The notes below the pieces were generated by a model. That model searched no databases and had not been told where the DNA came from. It worked only from the letters and a program-made list of their open reading frames with translations. A DNA stretch of 64,000 nucleotides from Acinetobacter sp. CS-2 (GTDB taxonomy: Bacteria > Pseudomonadota > Gammaproteobacteria > Pseudomonadales > Moraxellaceae): contig NZ_CP067019.1 of NCBI RefSeq assembly GCF_016599715.1, forward strand, positions 310,001-374,000, in the 5' to 3' direction. Position numbers and translations under genes: made by a program. The number at the start of each line of letters is the position of its first letter. The stretch's first letter is position 1. Positions 8,387-16,875 of this stretch are shown here, piece by piece.

Positions 8387-9952
8387 TTATAAAGCAACTT
8401 GCAGGCATTCTATCCGAAAGCATGCTCCCTGTTCTTGTTTTACATAGTTCAGTTTTGCCTGATTGGCTTCACAAAAACTATGTGATAAGTACAATCCTAA
8501 ACCTGTTCCTGTGATTTCGGTACTAAAAAAAGGTTGAAATAAATAAGCCAAATCCTTGGATGCAACGCCCGCGCCAAAATCACGAACATCAATACGCACA
8601 TTGTTGTCATGTAAGTAAACATTCAACTCGATATGTGAATGCTCTGGTGCATTATGTCGAATGGCATTGCGAATCAGGTTAATCAGCACTTGACGAAGTT
8701 GTGCCTCGTCAAAATGCACAAAAATTTTACTTTGAACAGTATATTTAATTTGGGGCGCAATATCAGCCAAATCTTCCAGAATTAGTAGGGGAATAAACTG
8801 TTTCAACTCAATGGTTGAGGGGTGGGTTTCTTTATTGCGCACCATATTCAGCGTGTCTTGTACAATCCGGTCAATACGCTGTGTCTGCTTGGCAATCATT
8901 CGGCTCAATACCGCCTGTTGATGCGGGTCGCTATCACTCAAAAGTTCATTAGCCTGAACAATCGCGGCTAAAGGATTGCGAATTTCATGAGCAATACTGG
9001 CGGACAGTTGCCCGAGTGCCGCGAGTTTTAATTGTTGTACACGTTGATTGAGCTTGGTGGCATCCTGCAATACCAATAATGTCAGGGTTTGTTGTGGCAC
9101 CATGAGTTTTTGCACTTCAATATGCATATGATAATGGCTGAGCTGTGACTCAAACTGAAATTTTTCCCCATCCCGCAGTTGATCAAATTTAAGCAATTCA
9201 AATAAATCCGGCTGAGCCTTGTATAAGGGATATTTGTCATAAGCATAGAGTGGAGGAATGCCTAAAAGCAGGCAGGCAGCCGGGTTGCTCAGCACAATAT
9301 GACAGTTTTCATCTAGAACCAGATACCCCAGTTCGATCTGTTCCAGAATATAGCGATTCAGGTTTTGCAGCCGGTTTAATTCCAAAGACTGCGAAAAATT
9401 TAAATTTTCAAGCAGTTGAAAGCGTTTTACTGCAATTTGCCCACTGCCATACACCACTAAAAACAGAAAAGCCAATATCGCACTGTTGCCAATATTATTC
9501 AGTGAAGAAAAATCAAAAATACTGCCTAAAAAAAGCTGATAAATCACACTGATCACGGCAATCAGGGTAATGATCAAAGCCTTTTGGGCATCAAGTAATA
9601 ACGAGGCCGCGAAGATAGTAATCACAAACAGCAAACTCAATTGCAGGTTCGGGCCATCTACCGCGAGGGTGAGCAAGCTTAAAGCAATGACATCGACAAC
9701 AAATAACAGCGGGAGTTGCTGGGCAGTTTTAAAGCGTATGCTTTTGAGTATGATTAACTGGATAAAACTTGCCGATACGTAGCCGATTAGCACGTAAAGA
9801 TAAAGTTGCTGATAGTGGTAATCTAGACTTAAGCGCTGATACGTGAGTAAGAAAATCAGCAGAAGACTGGTCGCAATAATGAGTCTATAGGTGCTATACC
9901 AAATACCTAAATGATATTGGTTAAACTCTAAAGTATAGCTATTTTGCGTCAT
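8387..9952 (-). CDS. pilS: Type IV pilus sensor histidine kinase PilS
   Basis: Membrane histidine kinase of 521 residues. Hydrophobic segments cover about residues 20-180 (probably six helices), followed by a PAS-like domain (about 200-290). The HisKA domain has the phospho-accepting histidine in ASIAHEIRNPLAAI. The HATPase domain has an N box NLIRNAIRHN and G boxes DFGAGV and GTGLGL. In pseudomonads PilS senses PilA in the membrane and controls PilR phosphorylation. The downstream pilR begins about 20 bases after this stop, so the two were one operon. PilS itself is intact, but its partner is cut by the IS, which should leave it without its normal output. Confidence 0.92.
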   Translation of the reverse strand: MTQNSYTLEFNQYHLGIWYSTYRLIIATSLLLIFLLTYQRLSLDYHYQQLYLYVLIGYVSASFIQLIILKSIRFKTAQQLPLLFVVDVIALSLLTLAVDGPNLQLSLLFVITIFAASLLLDAQKALIITLIAVISVIYQLFLGSIFDFSSLNNIGNSAILAFLFLVVYGSGQIAVKRFQLLENLNFSQSLELNRLQNLNRYILEQIELGYLVLDENCHIVLSNPAACLLLGIPPLYAYDKYPLYKAQPDLFELLKFDQLRDGEKFQFESQLSHYHMHIEVQKLMVPQQTLTLLVLQDATKLNQRVQQLKLAALGQLSASIAHEIRNPLAAIVQANELLSDSDPHQQAVLSRMIAKQTQRIDRIVQDTLNMVRNKETHPSTIELKQFIPLLILEDLADIAPQIKYTVQSKIFVHFDEAQLRQVLINLIRNAIRHNAPEHSHIELNVYLHDNNVRIDVRDFGAGVASKDLAYLFQPFFSTEITGTGLGLYLSHSFCEANQAKLNYVKQEQGACFRIECLQVAL

Positions 9953-9979
9953 GCAAGTCTTCTAGCAAGCCAAAGGGCC

Positions 9980-10615
9980 TTAAGGTTTAATCAGGCCATA
10001 GCGAATGGCCAGATGAGTCAATTTGACATCACTATCCAGATTCAGCTTTTCGAAGATGCGGTAGCGGTAAGTATTCACCGTTTTGACACTGACAAAAAGT
10101 TTATCGGCAATTTCCTGGGCACTAATACAATTTACCACCATCATTGCGACCTGCATTTCGCGTTCCGACAAGGCATCGAAAGGAGATTGCTGTGTGTCGG
10201 AAAGGTAAGAACTGGCCAGTTGTTCGGCAATGTCGGCACTGAAATATTTTCCGCCTTGCATGACCTTGTTGATGGCACGTACCATTTCGGAAACCGGTGC
10301 ACCTTTGGTGATATAGCCTTTCGCCCCGGCTTTCAGTAATAAGGAAGGATAGGGTTCCTCCGCCAGACCACTGACGGCCAGTACTTTGGTTTCAGGGGCT
10401 GTTTGCAATAGGCGTCGGGTAGTTTCTACCCCGCCAATGCCCGGCATGTTGACATCCAGCAAAACGACATTCGGATGATGATGACGGACTAAGTTAATCG
10501 CTTCTTCACCAGATTCAGCCTGACCAACCACTTGAACATCCGCATGGTCTTCGAGCATACGGCAAATTCCGGTACGTACCAATTCATGGTCATCTACCAC
10601 TAAAACTGTGATCAC
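9980..10615 (-). CDS. gacA: LuxR/FixJ-family response regulator GacA (UvrY-like)
   Basis: Cytosolic response regulator of 211 residues. The N-terminal receiver has VVDDHE, the phospho-acceptor in VLLDVNMPG, and a Thr/Lys switch region (VSGLAEE, AKGYITKG). The C-terminal LuxR-type helix-turn-helix (about 145-205) contains LSEREMQVAMMVVN and VSVKTVNTYRYRI. It is the usual partner of the GacS hybrid kinase, which is not in the window, and in relatives controls virulence, motility and metabolism genes. The GTG start at 10615 has a strong GGGAGA ribosome-binding site 6 bases upstream. The gene is 27 bases from the pilS start and could share a transcript, but function does not require it. Confidence 0.9.
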   Translation of the reverse strand: MITVLVVDDHELVRTGICRMLEDHADVQVVGQAESGEEAINLVRHHHPNVVLLDVNMPGIGGVETTRRLLQTAPETKVLAVSGLAEEPYPSLLLKAGAKGYITKGAPVSEMVRAINKVMQGGKYFSADIAEQLASSYLSDTQQSPFDALSEREMQVAMMVVNCISAQEIADKLFVSVKTVNTYRYRIFEKLNLDSDVKLTHLAIRYGLIKP

Positions 10616-10835
10616 CTAGTTCTCCCTCATCTCAAAAAAATGCATTTTTTTGTTACATAAAGCAAAATAAGCTTGCAATGAAATGACAAAATTAGCAATC
10701 CTATTCTTTATCTTTCCATTAAATGTTATACACAATGTTGTGAGTAACAAAAAGTGTTCATATTTGTATTTAAATGTAAGCATTTTTGAGGGAATATACA
10801 AATGTATATTGCCTTCTTGAGTTGAGTAAATCACC

Positions 10836-11882
10836 GTGAAAAATTCGAAAAAATCTTTAATGCATGTGCTAGGCATATCGATTCTGCTAGGCATAAGTTC
10901 AACCAGTTTTGCTGAGCTGGTGATGGATGCGTCTAAAGGGGCGGGACAAGCGACGTTAAACTGGTCCTCTGAAGATGTGAGTCAATTATTAAACGGTGAT
11001 GCTTCAGCTGAAGAAGTCTCTCCACAAGGTTCAACAAAAGTAACCACTTCTGTACGCAGTTCAAATGCTGCAGCTACTCATTCTGCACCCAAGGCTGTAC
11101 AGATTTTAAATAATTCCAGCTATGGCAATCAGCCTTCGGTGAATGCCCGTGCTGCTTTGGTGATGGATGGCCAGACAGGTGAGGTTTTATACAGTAAAAA
11201 TAGTAATACTGCCTTTCCAATTGCCTCTCTAACCAAGCTGATGACTGCTGTGGTCATTGCTGATGCGCGTTTAAACATGTCTGAGACAATTACCTTACAA
11301 CAGGCTGACTTTTCTTGTTCAGGCTGTAAGAGTTCAAGCTCAACGCTCCGTGCGGGTGATAGCATGAATCGTGCTGAAGCTTTACTGTTTGCTTTAATGA
11401 AGTCTGAGAATCCAGCTGCTTCTGCATTGGCACGTACTTATCCAGGGGGACGTTCGGCTTTCATCGCAGCGATGAACAAAAAAGCCAAAGCACTTGGAAT
11501 GAATTCAACCCATTATCTGGAGTCAACAGGTTTGAACCCGGGCAATGTGTCTTCAGCACGTGACCTTGGTATTTTGGTCAATACTGCATCGCAATATGGT
11601 TTGATTCGCCAGTTCTCGACCACTCCAAGCTATGACTTTAACCTTGGTTACCGGGTATTGAAATCTAATAATACCAATGCGTTAGTCCGTAATGGTGGCT
11701 GGAATATCAATATTTCCAAAACCGGTTATATCAATGAAGCAGGACGTTGTGTAGCCATGCATACCACTTTAAATAACCGTCCGGCTGTGGTTGTACTGCT
11801 TGGAGCAGATTCTTCTGCCGCACGTACCAATGATGCCACCCGTTTAATGACTTGGGTTAGCCAGTTACCCAAGCGTATTTAA
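10836..11882 (+). CDS. pbpG: D-alanyl-D-alanine endopeptidase PBP7/8 (PbpG)
   Basis: Periplasmic low-molecular-weight penicillin-binding protein of 348 residues that cleaves peptidoglycan cross-links. A signal peptide covers about 1-26 (ending TSFA). A low-complexity Ser/Ala-rich linker (about 45-95) precedes the S11 peptidase domain. The active-site motifs are SLTK (Ser131), SEN (190-192) and KTG (295-297). The GTG start at 10836 is taken, but an in-frame ATG at 10860 would still leave a working signal peptide and cannot be excluded. A strong hairpin terminator shared with convergent thrC lies 55 bases after the stop. In A. baumannii the orthologue contributes to serum survival. Confidence 0.9.
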   Translation: MKNSKKSLMHVLGISILLGISSTSFAELVMDASKGAGQATLNWSSEDVSQLLNGDASAEEVSPQGSTKVTTSVRSSNAAATHSAPKAVQILNNSSYGNQPSVNARAALVMDGQTGEVLYSKNSNTAFPIASLTKLMTAVVIADARLNMSETITLQQADFSCSGCKSSSSTLRAGDSMNRAEALLFALMKSENPAASALARTYPGGRSAFIAAMNKKAKALGMNSTHYLESTGLNPGNVSSARDLGILVNTASQYGLIRQFSTTPSYDFNLGYRVLKSNNTNALVRNGGWNINISKTGYINEAGRCVAMHTTLNNRPAVVVLLGADSSAARTNDATRLMTWVSQLPKRI

Positions 11883-11936
11883 GGCTGAATTTGGAGAAGT
11901 CTTCAAATCTACTCAACGTTTGAATGCTTCTAAATG

Positions 11937-11968
11937 AAAAAACCCTGCGATTGCAGGGTTTTTTTTCT
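11937..11968. terminator. Bidirectional terminator between pbpG and thrC
   Basis: AACCCTGC, a four-base loop and GCAGGGTT form a stem flanked by A-runs on the left and T-runs on the right. It can therefore end transcription of the two convergent genes from either side. Confidence 0.88.
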
Positions 11969-11984
11969 TCGGTCTAAATATGCA

Positions 11985-13124
11985 TTACATATTAGAAAGA
12001 ATAGAGTCTTTCACTTGATCCATAGAGGCATCGATAGACAACATTACGGCATCAGAACATTGTTTGATTGCTGTATCAGGGTCTTTCAGGCCATTACCGG
12101 TTACTGTACATACGATAACAGAACCTTCAGCAATTTTACCTGCTTTAATGTCACGAATCGCACCACCGATAGACGCTGCAGAAGCAGGTTCTACGAATAC
12201 ACCTTCATACATCGAAAGTAAGCGTTGCGCTTCTAAAATTTCCGTATCAGTCAGTTCATCGAACCAGCCTTTTGAATCACGTACCACCGCTTTGGCATGA
12301 TGCCAGCTTTGCGGGTTACCAATACGAATCGCTGTAGCTACAGTTTCAGGGTTTTCAACCGGTGCACCACGCAGGAACGGCGCAGCACCAGATGCCTGGT
12401 AACCGACCATGGTTGGCAAGCCTTCAGGTTTAGGACCGGTGAACTGATCAGTTGCAGCATCATAAACCACCTGTTCAAACTGCTCTTTAGGCTGGTTGGC
12501 AACAGCTTCGGTATAACCCATCCAGTGAGCCGTGATGTTACCTGCATTACCCACTGGCAAGCAGTGGTAATCAGGCGCACGACCTAACTCATCCACGATT
12601 TCATAAGCAATGGTTTTTTGACCTTGCAAACGGTAAGGGTTGATTGAGTTTACAATCGTCACAGGTGCTTGGTCAGCCACTTCTTTGACCAGACGCATAC
12701 CGTCGTCGAAGTTACCGCGGATTTGCATGGTGACAGCACCATACATCATCGCTTGTGCCATTTTGCCCATGGCAATTTTGCCTTCTGGAATGAGCACAAA
12801 TGCTTTGATACCAGCACGGGCAGCATAAGCGGCTGCAGCAGCAGAAGTGTTACCGGTAGAAGCACAGATAATCGCTTTAGAGCCTTCTTCAACTGCTTTA
12901 GTAACCGCCATGGTCATACCACGGTCTTTAAATGAACCAGTCGGGTTTAAGCCCTCGTACTTCACATAAATTTCAACATTTTTGCCAATAATGCGTGGAA
13001 TGTTCTCAAGCTTGATCAGTGGCGTATTCCCTTCGCCTAAAGAGATTGCGCGAGTAGTTGCAGACACTGGTAAACGGTCGCGATAGCGGTCAACTAAACC
13101 AGTATAACGATTGGCATTAGACAT
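11985..13124 (-). CDS. thrC: Threonine synthase
   Basis: PLP enzyme converting O-phosphohomoserine to threonine, the last step of threonine synthesis. From the ATG at 13124 the product is 379 residues. The PLP lysine is Lys66 in PTGSFKDRGM, with the phosphate-binding glycine-rich stretch PVGNAGN further on. A longer frame up to 13175 exists, but a GGAAC ribosome-binding site 8 bases before the 13124 ATG and the typical start MSNANRYTGLVDRY favour the shorter form. hom lies 56 bases upstream on the same strand, so hom and thrC form the threonine-branch operon. Confidence 0.95.
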   Translation of the reverse strand: MSNANRYTGLVDRYRDRLPVSATTRAISLGEGNTPLIKLENIPRIIGKNVEIYVKYEGLNPTGSFKDRGMTMAVTKAVEEGSKAIICASTGNTSAAAAAYAARAGIKAFVLIPEGKIAMGKMAQAMMYGAVTMQIRGNFDDGMRLVKEVADQAPVTIVNSINPYRLQGQKTIAYEIVDELGRAPDYHCLPVGNAGNITAHWMGYTEAVANQPKEQFEQVVYDAATDQFTGPKPEGLPTMVGYQASGAAPFLRGAPVENPETVATAIRIGNPQSWHHAKAVVRDSKGWFDELTDTEILEAQRLLSMYEGVFVEPASAASIGGAIRDIKAGKIAEGSVIVCTVTGNGLKDPDTAIKQCSDAVMLSIDASMDQVKDSILSNM

Positions 13125-13180
13125 GATGATGTTCCAATTGTGTGTAGAGCTTGGCAAGGGGAATACTCCCCTCAACCCGA

Positions 13181-14485
13181 TTAATTATCAAGCGATTCTA
13201 AACGAATTCGTACAATTTCGCCATGAATGACGGGCAATGCTTGAATTTGCTGAAGGGCTTCATCCATTTTTGATTCCTTGACTGGATCAGTCAGAATCAC
13301 GATAGGAATAAGGTCTTTTAAGCGCGGCTGTTGCATGATCGCGTCAATGCTAATACCGGCACGGCTTAAAATGGTGGTGACATCTGCCAGAACACCTGTT
13401 TGATCTTCGGCATTAATGCGGATGTAATAGCCCGTGGTCATTTCTTCACGCGGCAGAATTGGCAAATCTGTCAAAGCTTCAAAAGCCAGCTGTGGAATGG
13501 TTCCGGCACCATCTTCGGTATAAATAATATCACGGACAATATCCACGATGTCTGCGACTACCGCAGAAGCAGTAGGGCCAGCACCTGCGCCAGCACCATA
13601 ATACAGTGTTGGACCAACCGCATTGGCTTGAACCAAGACTGCATTTTTCACGCCATTAACATTGGCAATCAGTTGATCATCTGGAATTAAAGTAGGATGA
13701 ACACGTAATTCAATACCAGATGCAGCACGACGGGCAATTCCCAGGTGCTTGATACGGAAGCCTAGGTCTTCGGCATATTTCACATCTTGGGCAGTCACTT
13801 TGCTGATGCCTTCAGTAAATACCTTGTCGAACTGTAGCGGAATACCAAAGGCACATGAAGCCAGAATCGTCAGTTTATGTGCAGCATCAATACCTTCAAC
13901 GTCAAAGGTTGGATCTGCTTCGGCATAACCCAGCTCTTGCGCTTCTTTCAGCACGTCTGCAAAAGCACGCCCTTTTTCACGCATTTCACTTAAAATGAAG
14001 TTGCCTGTACCGTTGATGATGCCCGCTAGCCATTCAATCTTGTTGGCAGCCAAACCTTCACGAATGACTTTAATAATTGGAATACCACCAGCAACGGCGG
14101 CTTCATAGGCAATTTGCACGGCATGGTCTTCGGCTGCTTTAAACAGCTCATTGCCATGTTCAGCGAGCAGGGCCTTGTTAGCTGTCACAATGTGCTTGCC
14201 GTGTTTCATCGCTTCCATGATGACTTCATAAGCAGGGTGAATGCCGCCCATGACTTCTACCACGACATCGACATCCGGTTGACGAACAATATCGAGCAGA
14301 TCAGCACTTTGTTTCACCGAAGCAGGCAAATCCAGATCAGGACGAGGGCGACGAGTACCGACATGGGTAATCTCAATTTCACGACCGGTGCGACGCTTAA
14401 TCTCAGCAGCATTTTCTTTTAGTAGTTTAAGGGCACCACCACCCACAGTACCTAGACCGAGGATTGCCAGACGAACTGGTTTCAC
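13181..14485 (-). CDS. hom: Homoserine dehydrogenase
   Basis: Reduces aspartate semialdehyde to homoserine in the threonine/methionine branch. The product is 434 residues from GTG 14485. A Rossmann motif ILGLGTVGGG starts at about residue 7. The catalytic homoserine dehydrogenase domain (about 140-320) includes the GIINGTGNFIL motif. A C-terminal ACT domain (about 345-420, starting YYIRINAEDQTG) is the likely site of threonine feedback. A longer frame from 14509 is possible, but GGAGTG sits 7 bases before GTG 14485 and the shorter N-terminus fits the family. It is monofunctional, with no aspartokinase domain fused. Confidence 0.95.
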   Translation of the reverse strand: MKPVRLAILGLGTVGGGALKLLKENAAEIKRRTGREIEITHVGTRRPRPDLDLPASVKQSADLLDIVRQPDVDVVVEVMGGIHPAYEVIMEAMKHGKHIVTANKALLAEHGNELFKAAEDHAVQIAYEAAVAGGIPIIKVIREGLAANKIEWLAGIINGTGNFILSEMREKGRAFADVLKEAQELGYAEADPTFDVEGIDAAHKLTILASCAFGIPLQFDKVFTEGISKVTAQDVKYAEDLGFRIKHLGIARRAASGIELRVHPTLIPDDQLIANVNGVKNAVLVQANAVGPTLYYGAGAGAGPTASAVVADIVDIVRDIIYTEDGAGTIPQLAFEALTDLPILPREEMTTGYYIRINAEDQTGVLADVTTILSRAGISIDAIMQQPRLKDLIPIVILTDPVKESKMDEALQQIQALPVIHGEIVRIRLESLDN

Positions 14486-14609
14486 GTCACACTCCAAATA
14501 TGTATTCAACTTTAAGCGAATCTAGATCATAGCTAAAAAAACGGCCAGACTCTAGGGCAGAAATCACTTTATCTCTACCTATTAAATTTAGTAGATGAAC
14601 TGATAAAAA

Positions 14610-15425
14610 TTAGTTATTTAAACGCTCTACCAATTCTTCAGGCGAGAGATATCCACCCAGATAAACGCCCTCGCTGTTATAAATGGCCGGAGTGCCGTTG
14701 ACGCCCATATTTAGCCCCAGCTGATATTGATCTCTGACCGGATTCTTACAGGTCGCTGGAGCAAGCGGTGCCCCGGCAATCGCCTGATTAAAAGCCGCCT
14801 GACGGTCTGCACTACACCACACGCTTTCCATGGCTGGCATGAACTGTTCGCCACGTGGCCAAGCGATATAGCGTACTTCGATGCCCTTGGCATTAATTTC
14901 GCTCATATGCTCATGCAGTTTATGGCAATATGGGCAACTGGCATCGGTAAACACATACACGACATGTTTGGTTTCGCCTTGGGCTTTATAAACCAGCAAA
15001 TCTTCGACTTTTAAGTTAGCCAGCAGCTTTTTATTAGCTTCAGATTGCAGGTTTTCACTGACATTGTGAATTTTACTGTCACCTAAACGCAGCACATCAC
15101 CCTGAATAATGTATTTGCCGTCGGCTGTTGCATATACCGAAGGCATGCCTTCCAAGTTGACCCAATACAGATTGGGAACTTCAGTCGCTTTAATATTTAA
15201 AATCTTGGCATTGATATTGGCTTTCTTAAAATGCTGCTGCAGCGTGTTTACCAGACGTTGCTGTGCATTGCGTTCCGAAAGGTTCGAGGCCTGGCCGGTG
15301 GCTGGGGCACTCGCGGTTAAGGTATTTTGCTTTTTTTCATCGTTATTTGCATTGGAACAGGCAGTAATGGCTAAGCTGCTGGCCAAAGTACAGGCCAGAA
15401 AAACTTTTGAACGGGTAAATGACAT
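14610..15425 (-). CDS. dsbC: Thiol:disulfide interchange protein DsbC, predicted lipoprotein
   Basis: Periplasmic disulfide isomerase-like protein of 271 residues from ATG 15425. The signal sequence ends in a lipobox (AITAC, Cys23), so it is probably membrane-anchored, unlike soluble E. coli DsbC. A Ser/Ala/Asn-rich linker leads to a dimerisation domain (about 55-135) and a thioredoxin fold with the active site CPYC (Cys164/Cys167) and the cis-proline loop NGTPAIY. An upstream in-frame start at 15467 is rejected because it would bury the signal peptide. The gene lies downstream of xerD on the same strand, an order seen in many gammaproteobacteria. Confidence 0.9.
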   Translation of the reverse strand: MSFTRSKVFLACTLASSLAITACSNANNDEKKQNTLTASAPATGQASNLSERNAQQRLVNTLQQHFKKANINAKILNIKATEVPNLYWVNLEGMPSVYATADGKYIIQGDVLRLGDSKIHNVSENLQSEANKKLLANLKVEDLLVYKAQGETKHVVYVFTDASCPYCHKLHEHMSEINAKGIEVRYIAWPRGEQFMPAMESVWCSADRQAAFNQAIAGAPLAPATCKNPVRDQYQLGLNMGVNGTPAIYNSEGVYLGGYLSPEELVERLNN

Positions 15426-15524
15426 AAATAACCCTTTTTGTAGGTATAAAGACAGGTGCCTAAGCATAACAAAAAAGCGTCTTGCTGGTTAAACTTCTTG
15501 GTCTTAGATATCGGATATCAAAAA

Positions 15525-16442
15525 TTAGGCACGCGGGTGATAAGTGGCATGCAATTGCTGCATGCGAACCTGAGCCACATGGGTATAAATTTGTGTGGTC
15601 GATAAATCACTATGACCAAGCAGCATCTGCACCACACGCAAGTCGGCACCATGATTGAGCAAATGGGTGGCAAAGGCATGGCGTAGGGTATGCGGCGAAA
15701 GTTCGGTTTGAATACCTGCTTGCAAGGCATAGCGCTTAATGGCATACCAGAAATTCTGCCGGCTCATGATGCCGCCATGCTGGGTTAAAAAGACATAGTC
15801 AGTGGCAGTTTTATATAAATGGGAACGCGCTTCATTAAGATACTTTTCAATCCATTCGCAAGCGACTTGTCCCAAAGGCACCAGACGTTCCTTGTTACCT
15901 TTACCGACAATGCGCAAATAACCTTGTTTTAAATTAATCAGTTCCAGTCTTAAATTGAGTAATTCAGATACCCGCAAGCCGCAGGCATAGAGGACTTCAA
16001 ACATGGCCCGGTCGCGTAAGCCCAGAGCCGTATTAATGTCTGGAGCGTTAATGAGGGCTTCAACATCGGCTTCAGATAAATCTTTAGGCAAGGCCCGGCC
16101 AATCTTAGGTGTTTTATGGGTTGCAACAGGATTATCGCTACGTAATTTTTGTTCACGTAAAAATTTATAAAAGGATCGCAGTGCAGAAAGTGAGCGGGCA
16201 ATCGAGCGCGGACTTTTGCCCTGTTTGGTCAAATTCAATAAAACATCGGAGATGTCATCACTATTCCAGTCTGGCATTGAAACCGCATGACATTCACTAC
16301 ATTGAATTAAATCAGATAGATAAGCATTACGCGTATGCGGACTGACGGTTTGAGCAATTAAATAATCTCGAAACCCCTGTAAAAAACTTAAATGTTCAGG
16401 AATATTTACCGGTGCAGGAATACGAGGCTTTTTATTGAGCAT
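15525..16442 (-). CDS. xerD: Site-specific tyrosine recombinase XerD
   Basis: Chromosome-dimer resolution recombinase of 305 residues from ATG 16442. The N-terminal SAM-like core-binding domain covers about 15-105 and the catalytic domain about 115-300. Catalytic residues are visible: Arg157 in CGLRVSE, Lys181 in VGKGNKE, His251 and Arg254 in HTLRHAF, His277 in LLGHSDL and the nucleophile Tyr286 in QIYTH. With XerC and FtsK it acts at dif, which I did not find in this window. A longer frame to 16550 is rejected because it would overlap the feo promoter. The dsbC neighbour supports a housekeeping XerD rather than a mobile-element integrase. Confidence 0.92.
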   Translation of the reverse strand: MLNKKPRIPAPVNIPEHLSFLQGFRDYLIAQTVSPHTRNAYLSDLIQCSECHAVSMPDWNSDDISDVLLNLTKQGKSPRSIARSLSALRSFYKFLREQKLRSDNPVATHKTPKIGRALPKDLSEADVEALINAPDINTALGLRDRAMFEVLYACGLRVSELLNLRLELINLKQGYLRIVGKGNKERLVPLGQVACEWIEKYLNEARSHLYKTATDYVFLTQHGGIMSRQNFWYAIKRYALQAGIQTELSPHTLRHAFATHLLNHGADLRVVQMLLGHSDLSTTQIYTHVAQVRMQQLHATYHPRA

Positions 16443-16557
16443 GTCACTTCTACATTGAATGAAAAATCCAAGTTTTTCTTGGTGTTGATCAATGTAGACC
16501 AATTTTTTTGCAATGTCGAACGCTACAGACAAGATGAGAATTGGAATCAAACCTTAC

Positions 16558-16587
16558 TTGGTAATTATTCTCATTTGTTTGTATACT
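16558..16587 (+). promoter_or_regulatory. feoAB promoter with Fur-box-like operator
   Basis: TTGGTA at 16558-16563 and TATACT at 16582-16587 make a plausible sigma-70 promoter with an 18-base spacer. GGTAATTATTCTCATTTG at 16560-16577 overlaps the spacer and matches the 19-base Fur consensus at about 12 positions. Iron-dependent repression of feoAB is the expected outcome. The site lies upstream of the GTG start chosen for feoA. Confidence 0.6.
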
Positions 16588-16614
16588 GTAGCAAATATTT
16601 TAGGGTTAGATGCG

Positions 16615-16875
16615 GTGCGATTATCTGATTTGAAAGTGAAACAAACGGCCATCATTCGCAAAGTCAACCGTACTTTGAATGGTGATACAGCTCAGACTGA
16701 TCTGGTGGCGAGTCGTTTGGAAACTTTGGGCTTTGTACCGGGAACAAAAGTTCAGGTCATTACCAAAGGTATTTTTGGTGGTGATCCTATCCTGATACAG
16801 GTGGGGTTTACCCGTTTCGCACTGCGCAAAGTTGAAGCTGAAAAAATTGAAATTGAAGAGGGGATCACTGCATGA
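16615..16875 (+). CDS. feoA: Ferrous iron transport protein A
   Basis: Small cytosolic SH3-like protein of 86 residues that supports FeoB-dependent Fe(II) uptake. It reads MRLSDLKVKQTAIIRKVN from GTG 16615, with AGGG 9 bases upstream, and contains the LGFVPGTKVQV strand pattern of the family. A longer frame starting at 16513 would translate through the promoter/Fur-box region and add a spurious hydrophobic N-terminus, so I reject it. The stop overlaps the feoB start by four bases, indicating translational coupling. Confidence 0.88.
   Translation: MRLSDLKVKQTAIIRKVNRTLNGDTAQTDLVASRLETLGFVPGTKVQVITKGIFGGDPILIQVGFTRFALRKVEAEKIEIEEGITA

Noticed and set aside
9944..10339. A 131-codon frame antisense to gacA
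   Set aside because: It lies wholly against a well-supported response-regulator gene, with no promoter or ribosome-binding site.
15525..16442. Tyrosine recombinase as a mobile-element integrase
   Set aside because: Length, catalytic residues and the dsbC neighbour fit housekeeping XerD; no attachment repeats or cargo genes are present.
16513..16614. N-terminal membrane helix on FeoA
   Set aside because: It results from translating promoter sequence upstream of the better supported GTG start.
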